Shown: positions 41,739-50,495, numbered from the stretch's first letter. The stretch: DNA of 64,000 nt from Eikenella corrodens (GCF_003990355.1 NZ_CP034670.1:620001-684000), one strand, 5' to 3'. The notes: a model not told the origin generated them from the sequence alone. Numbers and translations: made by a program.

Positions 41739-43208
41739 TTAATCCTGCTCTGCCTCAATCGCAAACACTTTGCCGCTATTGTTGGCCCACAGTGCGTTTG
41801 CCGCATCGATTTTATCGCGCAGTTCGGCTAATTTTGCTGCCGCTTCGGGGCGATAAAACAAATTATAGCTTTCAAACGGAATCAGCTTGCCTTCCGGCGT
41901 GGCGAAGTGGATGCAGGATTTTTTCAGGCTGCGGATGTCCAGATTTTCGGCATCCATAAACTGCACCACCAGAATGCGGAATACGTTTTGGTAGCTCAAT
42001 TCTGCGGGGGCGGAGATTTCCGGCAGGCAGCACATCAGCTCGCTCAGGCAGTTGGCTTGCGATTCGGGGCTGTGGTTGGTGGAAAACAGTTTGAAAACAT
42101 GGTCTTTCAGCCCCGCGTCGTGCTCGAATACGATGGTGTTGCCCGCGCTTTCCACCAGCGTTTTGGGGTCGAGGTAGCGGGTGAGCGGGGTAATGTCTGC
42201 GCCGTCTTTGAATGCGTAGCCCATGGCGAGGGTGTCGGGGTTGCACGGCACGGGCATGATGTCGTCCGCACTGAAAATACCGCTTTGCTCAATGATTTTG
42301 CGGCGGATTTCGCTCACGGTCAGGCGGTTTTGTGCGCCGACGTTTTCGGTGCGCCCTGCAAATTGCACGGGTTGCAGCGTGATGCCGCGCACACAGGGCT
42401 GTTGTGCGGCAAAGCGGATAATGTCGCCGATTTCGTGGTCGTTCACGCCTTTGGCCACGGTAACCACCAGCGTGGTGGAAATCCCCGTGCGGTTGAGGTT
42501 TTCCAGCGCCTGTTTGCGGATGCGGCTCAAATCCGCGCCGCGCAGGGTTTGGGTAACGCCGTTGTCCAGCGAGTCGAACTGCAAATAGATTTCCAGCCCT
42601 TTCAGCCCGGTGGCGGCGAGGCGTTCGACGAATTCCGGCTCTTGGGCGATGCGTACGCCGTTGGTGTTAATCATCAGGTGCTTGATGGGGCGGCGGCGGG
42701 CGGCGGCCAGAATTTCAAAAAACTGCGGGTGGATGGTGGGTTCGCCGCCGGAGAGCTGCACCACGTCCGGCTCGCCTTCGTTTGCCACCACGGCATCAAG
42801 CATTTTTTCCACGGTTTCAAGGGGGTAGTGCTCGCTGCGGTGTGTGCCGCTGTCGGCAAAGCACACGGGGCAGTTGAGGTTGCAGGCGCGGTTGATTTCG
42901 ATGATGGAAAGGCAGGAGTGCTGCATGTGGTCGGGGCAGAGGCCGCAGTCGTAGGGGCAGCCGTAGCGCATTTGGGTGTTAAACCGCTGCGGCATTTCGG
43001 GTTTTTTCACGAATACTTCGCGCCCCAGGCGGTAATATTCGGCATCGTCGCTAATCAGCACGCGCTGCATGCCGTGGTTGGGACACCATTTGTCCATATA
43101 AACATGGTTGTTTTTGAAGATGATTTTGGCTTCTACCACTTTGTGGCACTCGGTGCACAGGCCGGTGGTGGTGTCGTAGAAGTGGTAGGGGCGGTTTTTG
43201 CGGGACAT
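41739..43208 (-). CDS. Radical SAM protein with extra Cys clusters
   Basis: This 489-residue radical SAM enzyme has the canonical C109-x3-C113-x2-C116 in RACNLNCPVCFADSG. Upstream are a CTEC...CPNH set (C18, C21, C42), which looks like a zinc or rubredoxin-type site, and C84/C88/C91 in GCPYDCGLCPDH, a possible auxiliary cluster. This layout resembles the MJ0619/Tes group of lipid-coupling radical SAM enzymes rather than MoaA, but bacterial members are uncharacterised. VQLSGGEPTIHP is the GGE motif binding SAM. It lies directly upstream of ubiD, 20 bp from it. Confidence 0.85.
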   Translation of the reverse strand: MSRKNRPYHFYDTTTGLCTECHKVVEAKIIFKNNHVYMDKWCPNHGMQRVLISDDAEYYRLGREVFVKKPEMPQRFNTQMRYGCPYDCGLCPDHMQHSCLSIIEINRACNLNCPVCFADSGTHRSEHYPLETVEKMLDAVVANEGEPDVVQLSGGEPTIHPQFFEILAAARRRPIKHLMINTNGVRIAQEPEFVERLAATGLKGLEIYLQFDSLDNGVTQTLRGADLSRIRKQALENLNRTGISTTLVVTVAKGVNDHEIGDIIRFAAQQPCVRGITLQPVQFAGRTENVGAQNRLTVSEIRRKIIEQSGIFSADDIMPVPCNPDTLAMGYAFKDGADITPLTRYLDPKTLVESAGNTIVFEHDAGLKDHVFKLFSTNHSPESQANCLSELMCCLPEISAPAELSYQNVFRILVVQFMDAENLDIRSLKKSCIHFATPEGKLIPFESYNLFYRPEAAAKLAELRDKIDAANALWANNSGKVFAIEAEQD

Positions 43209-43246
43209 GGTTTGCGTTCCTTATGGTTTGATTTTTTATCGTATCG

Positions 43247-43282
43247 TTTTCAGGTAGCCTCTTGCGGGCTATCTGAAAACGG
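43247..43282. terminator. DUS-type hairpin (one imperfect arm)
   Basis: TTTTCAGGTAGCCTC faces GGGCTATCTGAAAAC, the second arm having one change from DUS. It lies between the radical SAM gene and the first mini-membrane gene. Confidence 0.6.
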
Positions 43283-43289
43283 CAAAAAC

Positions 43290-43544
43290 TTATTCTGTTT
43301 CGTTTTCTTGGTTTTCATCGGGTTTGGCTTGCTCCTGCGGCGGTGTTTCGGGCGGGCCGATCGTCAATTTAAACAGTACTATTATAAAAGTGAACAGCGC
43401 CGCCGGAATGCTCAATATAATCAGTGCGCCCGACAGCAATCCTGCATCAGCGCTAGCCCCGGTGATACACATCCCCATGCCCACCACGAATGCCGCCAGC
43501 AGCGCCAATATCAGTGCCACAAAAATACCTAAACAACCTCGCAT
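43290..43544 (-). CDS. Mini-membrane protein A (84 residues)
   Basis: It starts MRGCLGIFVALILALLAAFV, with two hydrophobic helices separated by GMGMCITGASADAG, then a short acidic tail (QEQAKPDENQENETE). It shares the GCLG start, the G-x-G-x-C motif and the acidic tail with the next gene. Function unknown; it could be a small regulator or a subunit of an envelope complex. Confidence 0.65.
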   Translation of the reverse strand: MRGCLGIFVALILALLAAFVVGMGMCITGASADAGLLSGALIILSIPAALFTFIIVLFKLTIGPPETPPQEQAKPDENQENETE

Positions 43545-43582
43545 AATCAGCTTCCTATATTTTCAGGTAGCCCGCAGGCTCT

Positions 43583-43837
43583 TTATTCGTCATCTTCGTT
43601 TTCATTATCCTCATCATCCCCCGGCTGAGTTCGGCGGATACGCACACGGCGTGCAGGCGGCTTATCCGAATCTGCTTGATCTTGCAGCGAAGAAGAAAGC
43701 GCCACAAAGATGATGGCCGGAATCACCAACATCATCACAAGCATCAGTACGGCATCACCGCCGCCTGAGCACACGCCCAGCCCGACTACAAACAACATCA
43801 GCAGCAGCAAAGCCAGCACGCCCAAACAACCTGCCAT
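43583..43837 (-). CDS. Mini-membrane protein B (84 residues)
   Basis: It starts MAGCLGVLALLLLMLFVVGL, with GVCSGGGDA between two helices, then a basic patch (RRVRIRRTQ) and an acidic tail (DDEDNENEDDE). It is clearly a paralogue of protein A in the first half, and its RVRIRR patch recurs at the C-terminus of protein C. It is separated from A by a DUS. Function unknown. Confidence 0.65.
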   Translation of the reverse strand: MAGCLGVLALLLLMLFVVGLGVCSGGGDAVLMLVMMLVIPAIIFVALSSSLQDQADSDKPPARRVRIRRTQPGDDEDNENEDDE

Positions 43838-43906
43838 ATCCCATCCTTTCTATTTTTCAGGTAGCCCGGTGCCCGCGCAGGCTACCTGAAAATCCTGCAC
43901 ACATCC

Positions 43907-44188
43907 TTACCGCCGGCGGATACGCACACGCCGTTTGCCTTCCTGCTTTTTATCTTCGGCAGAATAAACATTGATAAACACCACGGCCCCCATTACCAAT
44001 GCCCCCGCCATTGCCAACGCGATTACTGCCCACCACGTCCCATCGGCATCTCCGTCAAACGTACCCAGGCATACCCCAAAGCCCACCACCAGCAGCATGG
44101 CCGCCCCCAAGCCCGCTCCCGCTGCCAGCGCGGTAATTATTGCGATCACCGATGCCTCTAAAACACGAAAATTTTTGCTCATCCTCAT
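43907..44188 (-). CDS. Mini-membrane protein C (93 residues)
   Basis: Two hydrophobic helices flank VVGFGVCLGTFDGDADG, the same G-x-G-V-C motif as A and B, and the protein ends KRRVRIRRR. ATG 44188 overlaps the stop of the upstream Lgt-like gene in ATGA, so it is translationally coupled to it. Hence the family is linked to an envelope-lipoprotein-type enzyme. Function unknown. Confidence 0.65.
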   Translation of the reverse strand: MRMSKNFRVLEASVIAIITALAAGAGLGAAMLLVVGFGVCLGTFDGDADGTWWAVIALAMAGALVMGAVVFINVYSAEDKKQEGKRRVRIRRR

Positions 44189-44973
44189 TCCTTATTTTCA
44201 GGTAGCCTCAAACCGTGCCTCGGCCAACGGCCATAACGCCCAAGCATCATCACCGCCAAACCTGCCGCGCACACCCACTGAATCCCGCTCAAACCCAGCG
44301 GCCAACCGGGCGGCACCGGCTTGAGCCCGTCTATCAGCAGCCGCCACAGCAAATAACCCGCCATCAGAACCCGAAACGCCAGGCCCTGCTCGTGTGCGAA
44401 AAAGCGCCGCCACTTCGGCAGCCACACCAGTGCCGCCAAAGCAGCCAGCCATTCATACAGTTGTGTGGGATGGCGCGGCCCGTCGCCGAAATCCACCGCC
44501 CAAGGCAGGCCGGTGTGTATGCCGTAGGTGCCGTCATATAGCCCGGCCGCAAAACAGCCCGTGCGCCCGATGACCAGCCCGAGCAGGATCGGTGCCACAA
44601 AATCATCGCCCGTGCGTGAGCGAATCCCCGAGATTTTCTTGCCGATTTCCACGCCCAGCCAGCCGCCCAGCAGCCCGCCCACCACGCTCTGCCCAGATAC
44701 TGCCGCCAGCCAAAAACGCTGCGGTTGCGTGTGCAGCAGCCCCCACAGTTCGGGAAACTGCAGCAGCGACACCAATTTATTGCCGATGCCCGCCCCCAAC
44801 AGGCAACACAAAACCACCCACAGTCCGCCTTTGGCCGCCAGCGGCGAAGCATGGCCGCCGCGTTTGCGTAACCGGCTATACAGCCAAAAGCCGCCGCTCA
44901 AAGCCAGCCATTCCATCGTGGCGTGAAACAGGCGGGCATGGGTGGCATCGTGGAAAACGAGACGTTCGAGCAT
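44185..44973 (-). CDS. Prolipoprotein diacylglyceryl transferase-like membrane protein
   Basis: This 262-residue protein with about seven membrane helices carries Lgt-like segments: GLVIGRTGCFAAGLYDG and GPRHPTQLYEWLAAL. The HP-x2-LYE motif is kept, but the Lgt signature GR-x-GNF-x-NGE reads GRTGCF here, so the usual Asn is a Cys and the Glu is missing. The canonical H-x-GG segment is not visible. It is therefore a divergent paralogue, probably not the housekeeping Lgt. It is translationally coupled to mini-membrane protein C. Confidence 0.75.
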   Translation of the reverse strand: MLERLVFHDATHARLFHATMEWLALSGGFWLYSRLRKRGGHASPLAAKGGLWVVLCCLLGAGIGNKLVSLLQFPELWGLLHTQPQRFWLAAVSGQSVVGGLLGGWLGVEIGKKISGIRSRTGDDFVAPILLGLVIGRTGCFAAGLYDGTYGIHTGLPWAVDFGDGPRHPTQLYEWLAALAALVWLPKWRRFFAHEQGLAFRVLMAGYLLWRLLIDGLKPVPPGWPLGLSGIQWVCAAGLAVMMLGRYGRWPRHGLRLPENKE

Positions 44974-45002
44974 GATTGGGCTTTCGTGAGCAGGCTGCGC
45001 CG

Positions 45003-45575
45003 CTATTTCCCGTGCAACACCCGCTGGGCGGCTTCGATTTTGCCGGCGAGGATGTCGGGCAGGGTGGCGATGGATTTGTCGATGGCGTCTTCGATCAGTT
45101 CTTTTTCTTCGCGGCGGGGTTTTTTCAGCACGTAGTTCACCACTTCGTTGCGGTCGCCGGGGTGGCCGATGCCCAGGCGCAGGCGGTAGAAGTCGGGGCT
45201 GCCGAGGCGGGCTTGGATGTCTTTGAGGCCGTTGTGGCCGCCGTTGCCGCCGCCGAGTTTGAATTTGATGCGGCCGGGCTCGAGGTCGAGCTCGTCGTGG
45301 ATGACGAGGATTTCCTGCGGCTGGATTTTATAAAACGAGGCAACGGCCTGCACGGATTGGCCGGAGAGGTTCATATAGGTTTGCGGCTTGAGCAGGCGGA
45401 TTTCGCCGCTGGGGCGGGTGCTGCGGATGAGGTGGCCGAAGAATTTCCTGTCGTCTTGCCAATGGCTGTGCCATTGCTGGGCGAGCTGGTCGAGCAGCCA
45501 AAAGCCGGCGTTGTGGCGGGTGTCTTCGTATTCGGGGCCGGGGTTGCCGAGGCCGACGATGAGTTTGATGGGCAT
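45003..45575 (-). CDS. pth: Peptidyl-tRNA hydrolase
   Basis: This 190-residue enzyme releases tRNA from prematurely ended peptidyl-tRNA. N11, catalytic H21, N69 and D94 are all present in GLGNPGPEYEDTRHNAGF, YMNLSG and VIHDELDLEPG. The C-terminal region carries the usual basic helix. It starts at ATG 45575. Confidence 0.97.
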   Translation of the reverse strand: MPIKLIVGLGNPGPEYEDTRHNAGFWLLDQLAQQWHSHWQDDRKFFGHLIRSTRPSGEIRLLKPQTYMNLSGQSVQAVASFYKIQPQEILVIHDELDLEPGRIKFKLGGGNGGHNGLKDIQARLGSPDFYRLRLGIGHPGDRNEVVNYVLKKPRREEKELIEDAIDKSIATLPDILAGKIEAAQRVLHGK

Positions 45576-45644
45576 GGGTTTTCCTTATGGGTTCGGGCTA
45601 CCTGAAAAGGGGTTGGCTGTTTGGGTTGGGTTGAGGCTGGTTTT

Positions 45645-46778
45645 TCAGGTAGCCTCTTTATCCAGCGTGAGGTGCGGCAGGGCGAGGTAGGCTTCGGACT
45701 GCATTTCGGTGAGGCGGCTGGCGCTGCGCACGAATTCGTTGGCGAAGTCGCCGTGGGTGTAGATTTGTTCGGGCGGCACGGCGAGGCTGGCGCTGAGTTT
45801 GACGCGGTAGTCGTAGAGTACGTCGATGAGCCAGGTGAGGCGGCGGGCTTCGGCGCGTTCGGTTTCGTTGAGCTGCGGGATGTGCGAGACGAAAATCATG
45901 CGACTGGTTTCGGCCAGGGCGAGGTAGTCGGCCTGGGAGCGGGGGCCGCGGCACAGGGCGTCGAAGTGGAACCACAATACGCCGTCGGCCTGGCCTTGGG
46001 TGGGGATTTCGCGGCCGAGCAGGGGCAGGCTGCCGGGCTGGGGGGCTTGGCCGGTGTGGCGCTCGAATAGGGCGGCGAGATGAATCTCGCTCTCGGCATC
46101 GTCGGGAATGAAGAAGATGTCGGCGGGGCTGAGGCTACGTTGGCGGTAGTCTTGGCCGCCGTCTACGTTGAGGATGTCGAGGCTTTTTTCGAGCAGGGCG
46201 ATGGTGGGCAGGAAGCTGCTGCGGTTTTGGCCTTGCGGGTAGAGCCCGGCCGGCTCGTAGTTGGAGGTGGCCACGAGCACCACGCCTTCGGCCAGCAGGC
46301 CTTCGAGCAGGCGGCCGAGGATCATGGCGTCGGCGATGTCGCTTACGTGGAATTCGTCGAAGCAGAGGATTTGGGCGTCGCGGGCGATGTCGCGGGCCAC
46401 GGCTTGCAGCGGGTTGGCTTGGTTTTTGTGTTCGCGCATGCGGCGGTGGGCTTCGGCCATGAAGGCGTGGAAGTGTACGCGGCGGGCGGTGCCGGGCGGC
46501 AGGCAGCCGTGGAAGGCGTCCATCAGGAAGCTTTTGCCGCGCCCGACGCCGCCGTAGAAATAGAGGCCTTTGGGCGGCTGGGCTTTTTTGCCGAAGAGTT
46601 TGCCCAGCAGGCGGCCGCACTGTTGGCGGTAGGCGTTGATCTCGTGCCAGAGCTGGTCGAGGCGGCGGATGGCGGTTTCTTGGGCGGCATCGCGGATGAA
46701 GCCGGGCTGCTTGGATGCGGCCTGATACCAGCTCAGGGGGCTGTGGCCGGCGAAGGGGGGCGGGGTGAATGTAGTCAT
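45645..46778 (-). CDS. zapE: Cell division protein ZapE (AFG1-like ATPase)
   Basis: This 377-residue AAA-type ATPase acts at the constricting Z-ring and in protein quality control. Walker A is YGGVGRGKS and Walker B LCFDEFHVSDIADAM, followed by VATSNYEP (sensor 1). The start MTTFTPPPFAGHSPLSWYQ at 46778 is chosen over a 48-codon upstream extension. The final codons LDKEAT* are a DUS: GAG GCT ACC TGA supplies the stop. Confidence 0.93.
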   Translation of the reverse strand: MTTFTPPPFAGHSPLSWYQAASKQPGFIRDAAQETAIRRLDQLWHEINAYRQQCGRLLGKLFGKKAQPPKGLYFYGGVGRGKSFLMDAFHGCLPPGTARRVHFHAFMAEAHRRMREHKNQANPLQAVARDIARDAQILCFDEFHVSDIADAMILGRLLEGLLAEGVVLVATSNYEPAGLYPQGQNRSSFLPTIALLEKSLDILNVDGGQDYRQRSLSPADIFFIPDDAESEIHLAALFERHTGQAPQPGSLPLLGREIPTQGQADGVLWFHFDALCRGPRSQADYLALAETSRMIFVSHIPQLNETERAEARRLTWLIDVLYDYRVKLSASLAVPPEQIYTHGDFANEFVRSASRLTEMQSEAYLALPHLTLDKEAT

Positions 46779-47012
46779 GATGTGTGGTGGGTGGGTTTCA
46801 GGTAGCCTTTGGAAGGCTGGATGAATGAAAAACGCTGCTATTTTGCCTGATATGGCGGGGGATGAACAGGTGTGGACAGGCGATGAAACGGGCGGGCTAT
46901 GGCCGGAATGCCTTGTTTTCATACCGTGTCGGCCATGCTGGCTGCGGCGCGATGCTGGGTGTTGAAGGAAACATTATTCCGGCCATTAAGATGCCCGCCC
47001 GCTGACAGATTG

Positions 47013-47054
47013 AAGGCTACCTGAAAATCTTTATTCGTTTTCAGGTAGCCTTTT
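47013..47054. terminator. DUS-pair hairpin downstream of metZ
   Basis: AAGGCTACCTGAAAATC and GTTTTCAGGTAGCCTT face each other around TTTATTC, close to the metZ stop codon. Confidence 0.7.
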
Positions 47055-47075
47055 GTGCGCTGCACTAAGCTGGGC

Positions 47076-48254
47076 TTAGCGGATGCTTTCCAGCGCCTGT
47101 TGTAGGTCGGCAATCAAGTCGGCGGTGTCTTCCAGGCCGATGGAGAGGCGGATGAGGCCTTCGCGGATGCCGGCTTCGAGTTTGGCTTGGGGCTCGAGGC
47201 GGCAGTGGGTGGTGGTCCAGGGGTGGGTGATGGTGGAGCGCACGTCGCCGAGGTTGGCGGTTTTGGAGAATACTTTAACGCGGTCGATTACCTGCCAGGC
47301 GGCGCTTTGCCCGCCTTTGAGCTCAAAGGCCACCACGATGCCGCCGCCGGATTGCTGCTTGGCGGAAAGCGCGGCTTGAGGATGGCTGGGCAGGCCGCTG
47401 TAATACACTTTGGCCACTTCGCTGCGTTTTTCCAGCCATTCGGCCACGGCCTGCGCCTGGGCGTTTTGCTTTTCCATGCGCAGGGGCAGGGTTTCGCAGC
47501 CGGAGAGCAGCACCCAGGCGTTGAACGGGGAGAGCAACAGGCCGGCGGAGTTGGTATATACCGCCACTTTTTCCATCAGCTCGGCACGGCCGCACACCAC
47601 GCCGCCCATCACGCGGCCGTGGCCGTCGATGGCTTTGGTGGCGGATTGCACGGATAAATCGGCGCCGAGTTTGAGCGGCTGCTGCAGGGCGGGGGAGCAG
47701 AAGCAGTTGTCTACGGCGAGCAGGGCGCCGTTGCTGTGGGCGATGTCGGCCAGCGCGGCGATGTCGGCGATTTCGTTGAGCGGGTTGGACGGGGTTTCCA
47801 CAAACAGCATTTTGGTGTTCGGGCGCACGGCCTCGCGCCAGGCGGCGGGGTCGGTTTGCGGCACGAGGGTGACTTCGATGCCGAAACGGGCGAGGTGGTT
47901 TTGGATAAAGCCCAGGGTGGTGCCGAACAGGCTGCGGCTGCTCACGAGGTGGTCGCCGGCGGAGAGGAAAGTGAGCAAGGCTGCTTGGATGGCGGCCATG
48001 CCGGTGCCGGTGGCGATGCCGGCCTCGCCACCTTCGAGCAGGGCGATGCGTCGGGCAAAGGCGGAAACGGTGGGGTTGGCGGTGCGCGAGTAGGTGAAGC
48101 CGGGTTTTCTGTGGGCAAACAAATCGGCGCCGTCGGCGGCGGAATCAAACATGAAGCTGCTGGTGAGGAACAGGGCTTGGTTGTGTTCGTTGTAGTCGGT
48201 TTGCTCTTTGGCGCCGCGGATGGCGAGGGTTTGCGGATGAAGCGGTTGGGTCAT
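47076..48254 (-). CDS. metZ: O-succinylhomoserine sulfhydrylase
   Basis: This PLP-dependent enzyme makes homocysteine from O-succinylhomoserine and sulfide. It is 392 residues from ATG 48254. The PLP lysine lies in SVQSATKAIDGHGRVMGG, GTGMAAIQAALL binds the phosphate, and ETPSNPLNEIADI and SRTANPTVSAFARR are family blocks. MetZ and MetB/MetC are close relatives; the block STAGLLLSP-like NSAGLLLSPFNAWVLL supports MetZ. The neighbouring sulfite/sulfur exporter fits sulfur metabolism. Confidence 0.92.
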   Translation of the reverse strand: MTQPLHPQTLAIRGAKEQTDYNEHNQALFLTSSFMFDSAADGADLFAHRKPGFTYSRTANPTVSAFARRIALLEGGEAGIATGTGMAAIQAALLTFLSAGDHLVSSRSLFGTTLGFIQNHLARFGIEVTLVPQTDPAAWREAVRPNTKMLFVETPSNPLNEIADIAALADIAHSNGALLAVDNCFCSPALQQPLKLGADLSVQSATKAIDGHGRVMGGVVCGRAELMEKVAVYTNSAGLLLSPFNAWVLLSGCETLPLRMEKQNAQAQAVAEWLEKRSEVAKVYYSGLPSHPQAALSAKQQSGGGIVVAFELKGGQSAAWQVIDRVKVFSKTANLGDVRSTITHPWTTTHCRLEPQAKLEAGIREGLIRLSIGLEDTADLIADLQQALESIR

Positions 48255-48291
48255 GGTGTCTTTTCCAAGTGAATGAATGGGGAGGATGGGG

Positions 48292-48336
48292 TTTTCAGGT
48301 AGCCTCAATTTTGCCTGATTAGGCTACCTGAAAAGC
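48292..48336. terminator. DUS-pair hairpin between the exporter gene and metZ
   Basis: TTTTCAGGTAGCCTCAATTT and TTAGGCTACCTGAAAA pair, just upstream of metZ. Confidence 0.65.
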
Positions 48337-48429
48337 AATTTTCGTGCGGTTGGGGGCACGATAGCAAATAAACAATGCGACAAACGGCCTTAAGCATACT
48401 CTTTTTGCCTGCCGCCGAAAACCCGCTGC

Positions 48430-49197
48430 CTAAGATAACCAAAGCTGGCGGGCAAAATTGCCAATCAGCAGGCACAGTAAAGCCATAAAGCCGTAACGCA
48501 GCCAGCGGCTGCCGCCGAGCACCGCCAGTTTCGCGCCGCAGAAGCCGCCGATTAGGTTGGCCGCTGCCAGCGGCAGCGCCCAGTGCCACAGCACATGTTG
48601 GCTGGGGATGAAAAAGCTCAGCGCGGCCAGATTGGTCATCAGGTTGATTACTTTGGCGCAGGCGGTGGCGGTAAGGAAATCGTAGGCAAAAAAGCGCACG
48701 AACACGAAGGCCAGCAGGCTGCCCGTGCCCGGGCCGAACAGGCCGTCGTAAAAACCGATGGCCGCGCCAAACACCGTGCCCAGCAGCATTTCACCCCGCG
48801 TAAGCGAGCGGGTGCGCTCGGTTTGCCCCAAATCTTTGCGGAAGAAGGTGTACACAAACATCGCCACCATAATCACCAGCATGGCCGGTTTCATATATTG
48901 CACCGGCACATAGGCCACCAGCTTTGCGCCGGCGAACGAGGCGGCAAAAGCCAGCACGCCGGCGGGCAGCAGCATTTTCCACGGCAGCTTCAGGCGGCGG
49001 GCAAATTGGCCGGCGGCGGTGAAGGTGCCGGCGAACGAAGCCGCCTTGTTGGTGCCCAGCACGGTGGGCACGGGCGTGGCGGGTGGCAACACGCCGAACA
49101 GCGCGGGCAGCTGCAACAGCCCGCCGCCGCCAACGGCCGCATCCATCAGCCCGGCTAAAAAGCCGGTGATGAGCAGCAGGATAAAGGAAAGCTCCAT
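48430..49197 (-). CDS. Sulfite exporter TauE/SafE family protein
   Basis: This 255-residue membrane protein with about eight helices carries two repeats with the family GGG/G-x-GPG pattern: AAVGGGGLLQLPALFGVLP and YDGLFGPGTGSLLAFVFV. It probably exports sulfoacetate, sulfite or a related sulfur compound; the substrate is not visible. It sits directly upstream of metZ on the same strand. Confidence 0.9.
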   Translation of the reverse strand: MELSFILLLITGFLAGLMDAAVGGGGLLQLPALFGVLPPATPVPTVLGTNKAASFAGTFTAAGQFARRLKLPWKMLLPAGVLAFAASFAGAKLVAYVPVQYMKPAMLVIMVAMFVYTFFRKDLGQTERTRSLTRGEMLLGTVFGAAIGFYDGLFGPGTGSLLAFVFVRFFAYDFLTATACAKVINLMTNLAALSFFIPSQHVLWHWALPLAAANLIGGFCGAKLAVLGGSRWLRYGFMALLCLLIGNFARQLWLS

Positions 49198-49313
49198 AGG
49201 TTTCTCCGTTGATGATGGGGTAGGGAGGCATTGCCTCGCCGCCGTTTGGTTTTGTTTGTTTCTTTTAGATTTCAGGTAGCCTTAACGGCAGCCTGGGGAA
49301 AGCTTGCTTTCGC

Positions 49314-49958
49314 TCACAGCCGCACGTTGTGGCAGGCTTCGTACACCGGCAGCAGGCGGTGCAGGGTTTCGACTAGCCAGGCCGCGCTGTCGGCCTGCCC
49401 CAGTTGGTCGCGTTCCAAGTGGCGGCCGAGGCAGAGGAAGTCCTGCGGGCTGCGCAGGGCGAAGGCTTCGGGTGGGGCGGTGGCAATGGCGGGGTAGTCG
49501 GCGTATTCGCTGTCGCTGCCGTGCCAGATTTGGAAGTCGGCAAATTCGGCATGCGGAAAATCGGCCAAAGCCTGTTGGTAGCAGGCCAGCGGCAGGGTGG
49601 AGCGGGCGGCGCGGTATTCGTGCCATTCGAGGCTGGCGGTGAGCCGGCGGCGGTTGAGCAGCAGCGAGAGAATCACCGCCGTATCGGCATGGATTTGATA
49701 TTTGAAATAGGCGAAAAAATGGGCACGCACCTGCCAGCCGTTGCACCAGCGTTCGATATGCGGCGGGGCAAAGCCTGCGCCCAGCTCGGAGACTACCTGT
49801 AAAACCAACGCGCGCCACACCTGCCACGCGGCTTTGTAGTCGGCCTTGGTTTGCGCTTCGGTTTCGGGCTGGTATTGGCGGATTTGGGCGAACTGGAAAA
49901 ACGGGCGTTGGAACAGGTCGCAGCTTTGCGGGGTGAGCATGATGGTTTGGCGGGGCAT
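49314..49958 (-). CDS. Conserved hypothetical protein (HI_0552-like)
   Basis: This 214-residue soluble protein starts MPRQTIMLTPQSCDLFQRPF, with many aromatic residues (FFAYFKYQIHADTAVILSLL, LEWHEYRAARSTLP). I associate it with the poorly characterised HI_0552-type family on the LTP-x-C-DLF-x-RPFFQFA start, without certainty. No membrane segment or catalytic motif can be named. ATG 49940 (MLTP) is an alternative start. Confidence 0.6.
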   Translation of the reverse strand: MPRQTIMLTPQSCDLFQRPFFQFAQIRQYQPETEAQTKADYKAAWQVWRALVLQVVSELGAGFAPPHIERWCNGWQVRAHFFAYFKYQIHADTAVILSLLLNRRRLTASLEWHEYRAARSTLPLACYQQALADFPHAEFADFQIWHGSDSEYADYPAIATAPPEAFALRSPQDFLCLGRHLERDQLGQADSAAWLVETLHRLLPVYEACHNVRL

Positions 49959-49970
49959 GAAAAAGGGAGA

Positions 49971-50033
49971 GGCTACCTGAAAAATAGATTTTCAGGTAGC
50001 CTCAAACCGGTTTGGCATGCACCCGGAGCAGAG
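49971..50033. repeat. Direct repeat copy 1 (DUS hairpin plus unique tail)
   Basis: GGCTACCTGAAAAATAGATT, then TTCAGGTAGCCTCAAACCGG and a TTTGGCATGCACCCGGA tail. An almost identical copy at 50397-50459 includes the non-DUS tail, so the duplication is longer than DUS. Confidence 0.75.
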
Positions 50034-50044
50034 AAATTCAGAAA

Positions 50045-50317
50045 TTACGATTTAATCCGCTGAACATATTCCAACAAAGTGCCAACCGCTGCGATAGCGG
50101 CAGCACCGGCAAAATCAATCCGCGCAGCAAACAGGATTCGAGCAGCAGCTAAACCAGTCGACTCCAGACCAATGATCAAGCAGGCCAAAAACGAGCCAAT
50201 GCCGAGTGGCAAAAACAGGCACAGGAAAACGTGCGGCAGGGGAAACTCCCTCAAAGCCAATCTTATTTCCTGTATCCTCTGATGTATCCTCTGAGAAATC
50301 AGCATCCCGAATTTCAT
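50045..50317 (-). CDS. Small two-TM membrane protein
   Basis: This 90-residue protein starts MKFGMLISQRIHQRIQEIRL at ATG 50317 behind a perfect AAGGAGG. Two hydrophobic segments follow: HVFLCLFLPLGIGSFLACLI and LESTGLAAARILFAARIDFA. The end LLEYVQRIKS is basic. It is flanked on both sides by near-identical direct repeats. No family is recognised. Confidence 0.65.
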   Translation of the reverse strand: MKFGMLISQRIHQRIQEIRLALREFPLPHVFLCLFLPLGIGSFLACLIIGLESTGLAAARILFAARIDFAGAAAIAAVGTLLEYVQRIKS

Positions 50318-50396
50318 TGCATCCTCCTTGTGAATACCCGTTTCTTCACTGCAGCATAGATTCCCGCATTTTCTGGTCGGCTGCTGCCGAATCAAG

Positions 50397-50459
50397 GCTA
50401 CCTGAAAAATAGATTTTCAGGTAGCCTCAAACCGGTTTGGTATGCATCCGAAACGGAAA
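50397..50459. repeat. Direct repeat copy 2 (DUS hairpin plus unique tail)
   Basis: Same order as copy 1: DUS, ATAGA loop, DUS, CAAACCGGTTTGG, then TATGCATCCGAAACGG. Differences are few (GCATGCACCCGG versus GTATGCATCCGA). Confidence 0.75.
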
Positions 50460-50495
50460 TTTTGAGCGGTTACATACCTTGGGTTGGTGGCAGTG

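Noticed and set aside
41907..43532. 541-codon plus-strand frame opposite the radical SAM gene
   Set aside because: Shadow frame; the minus-strand product has clear Cys motifs and the frame crosses two real genes.
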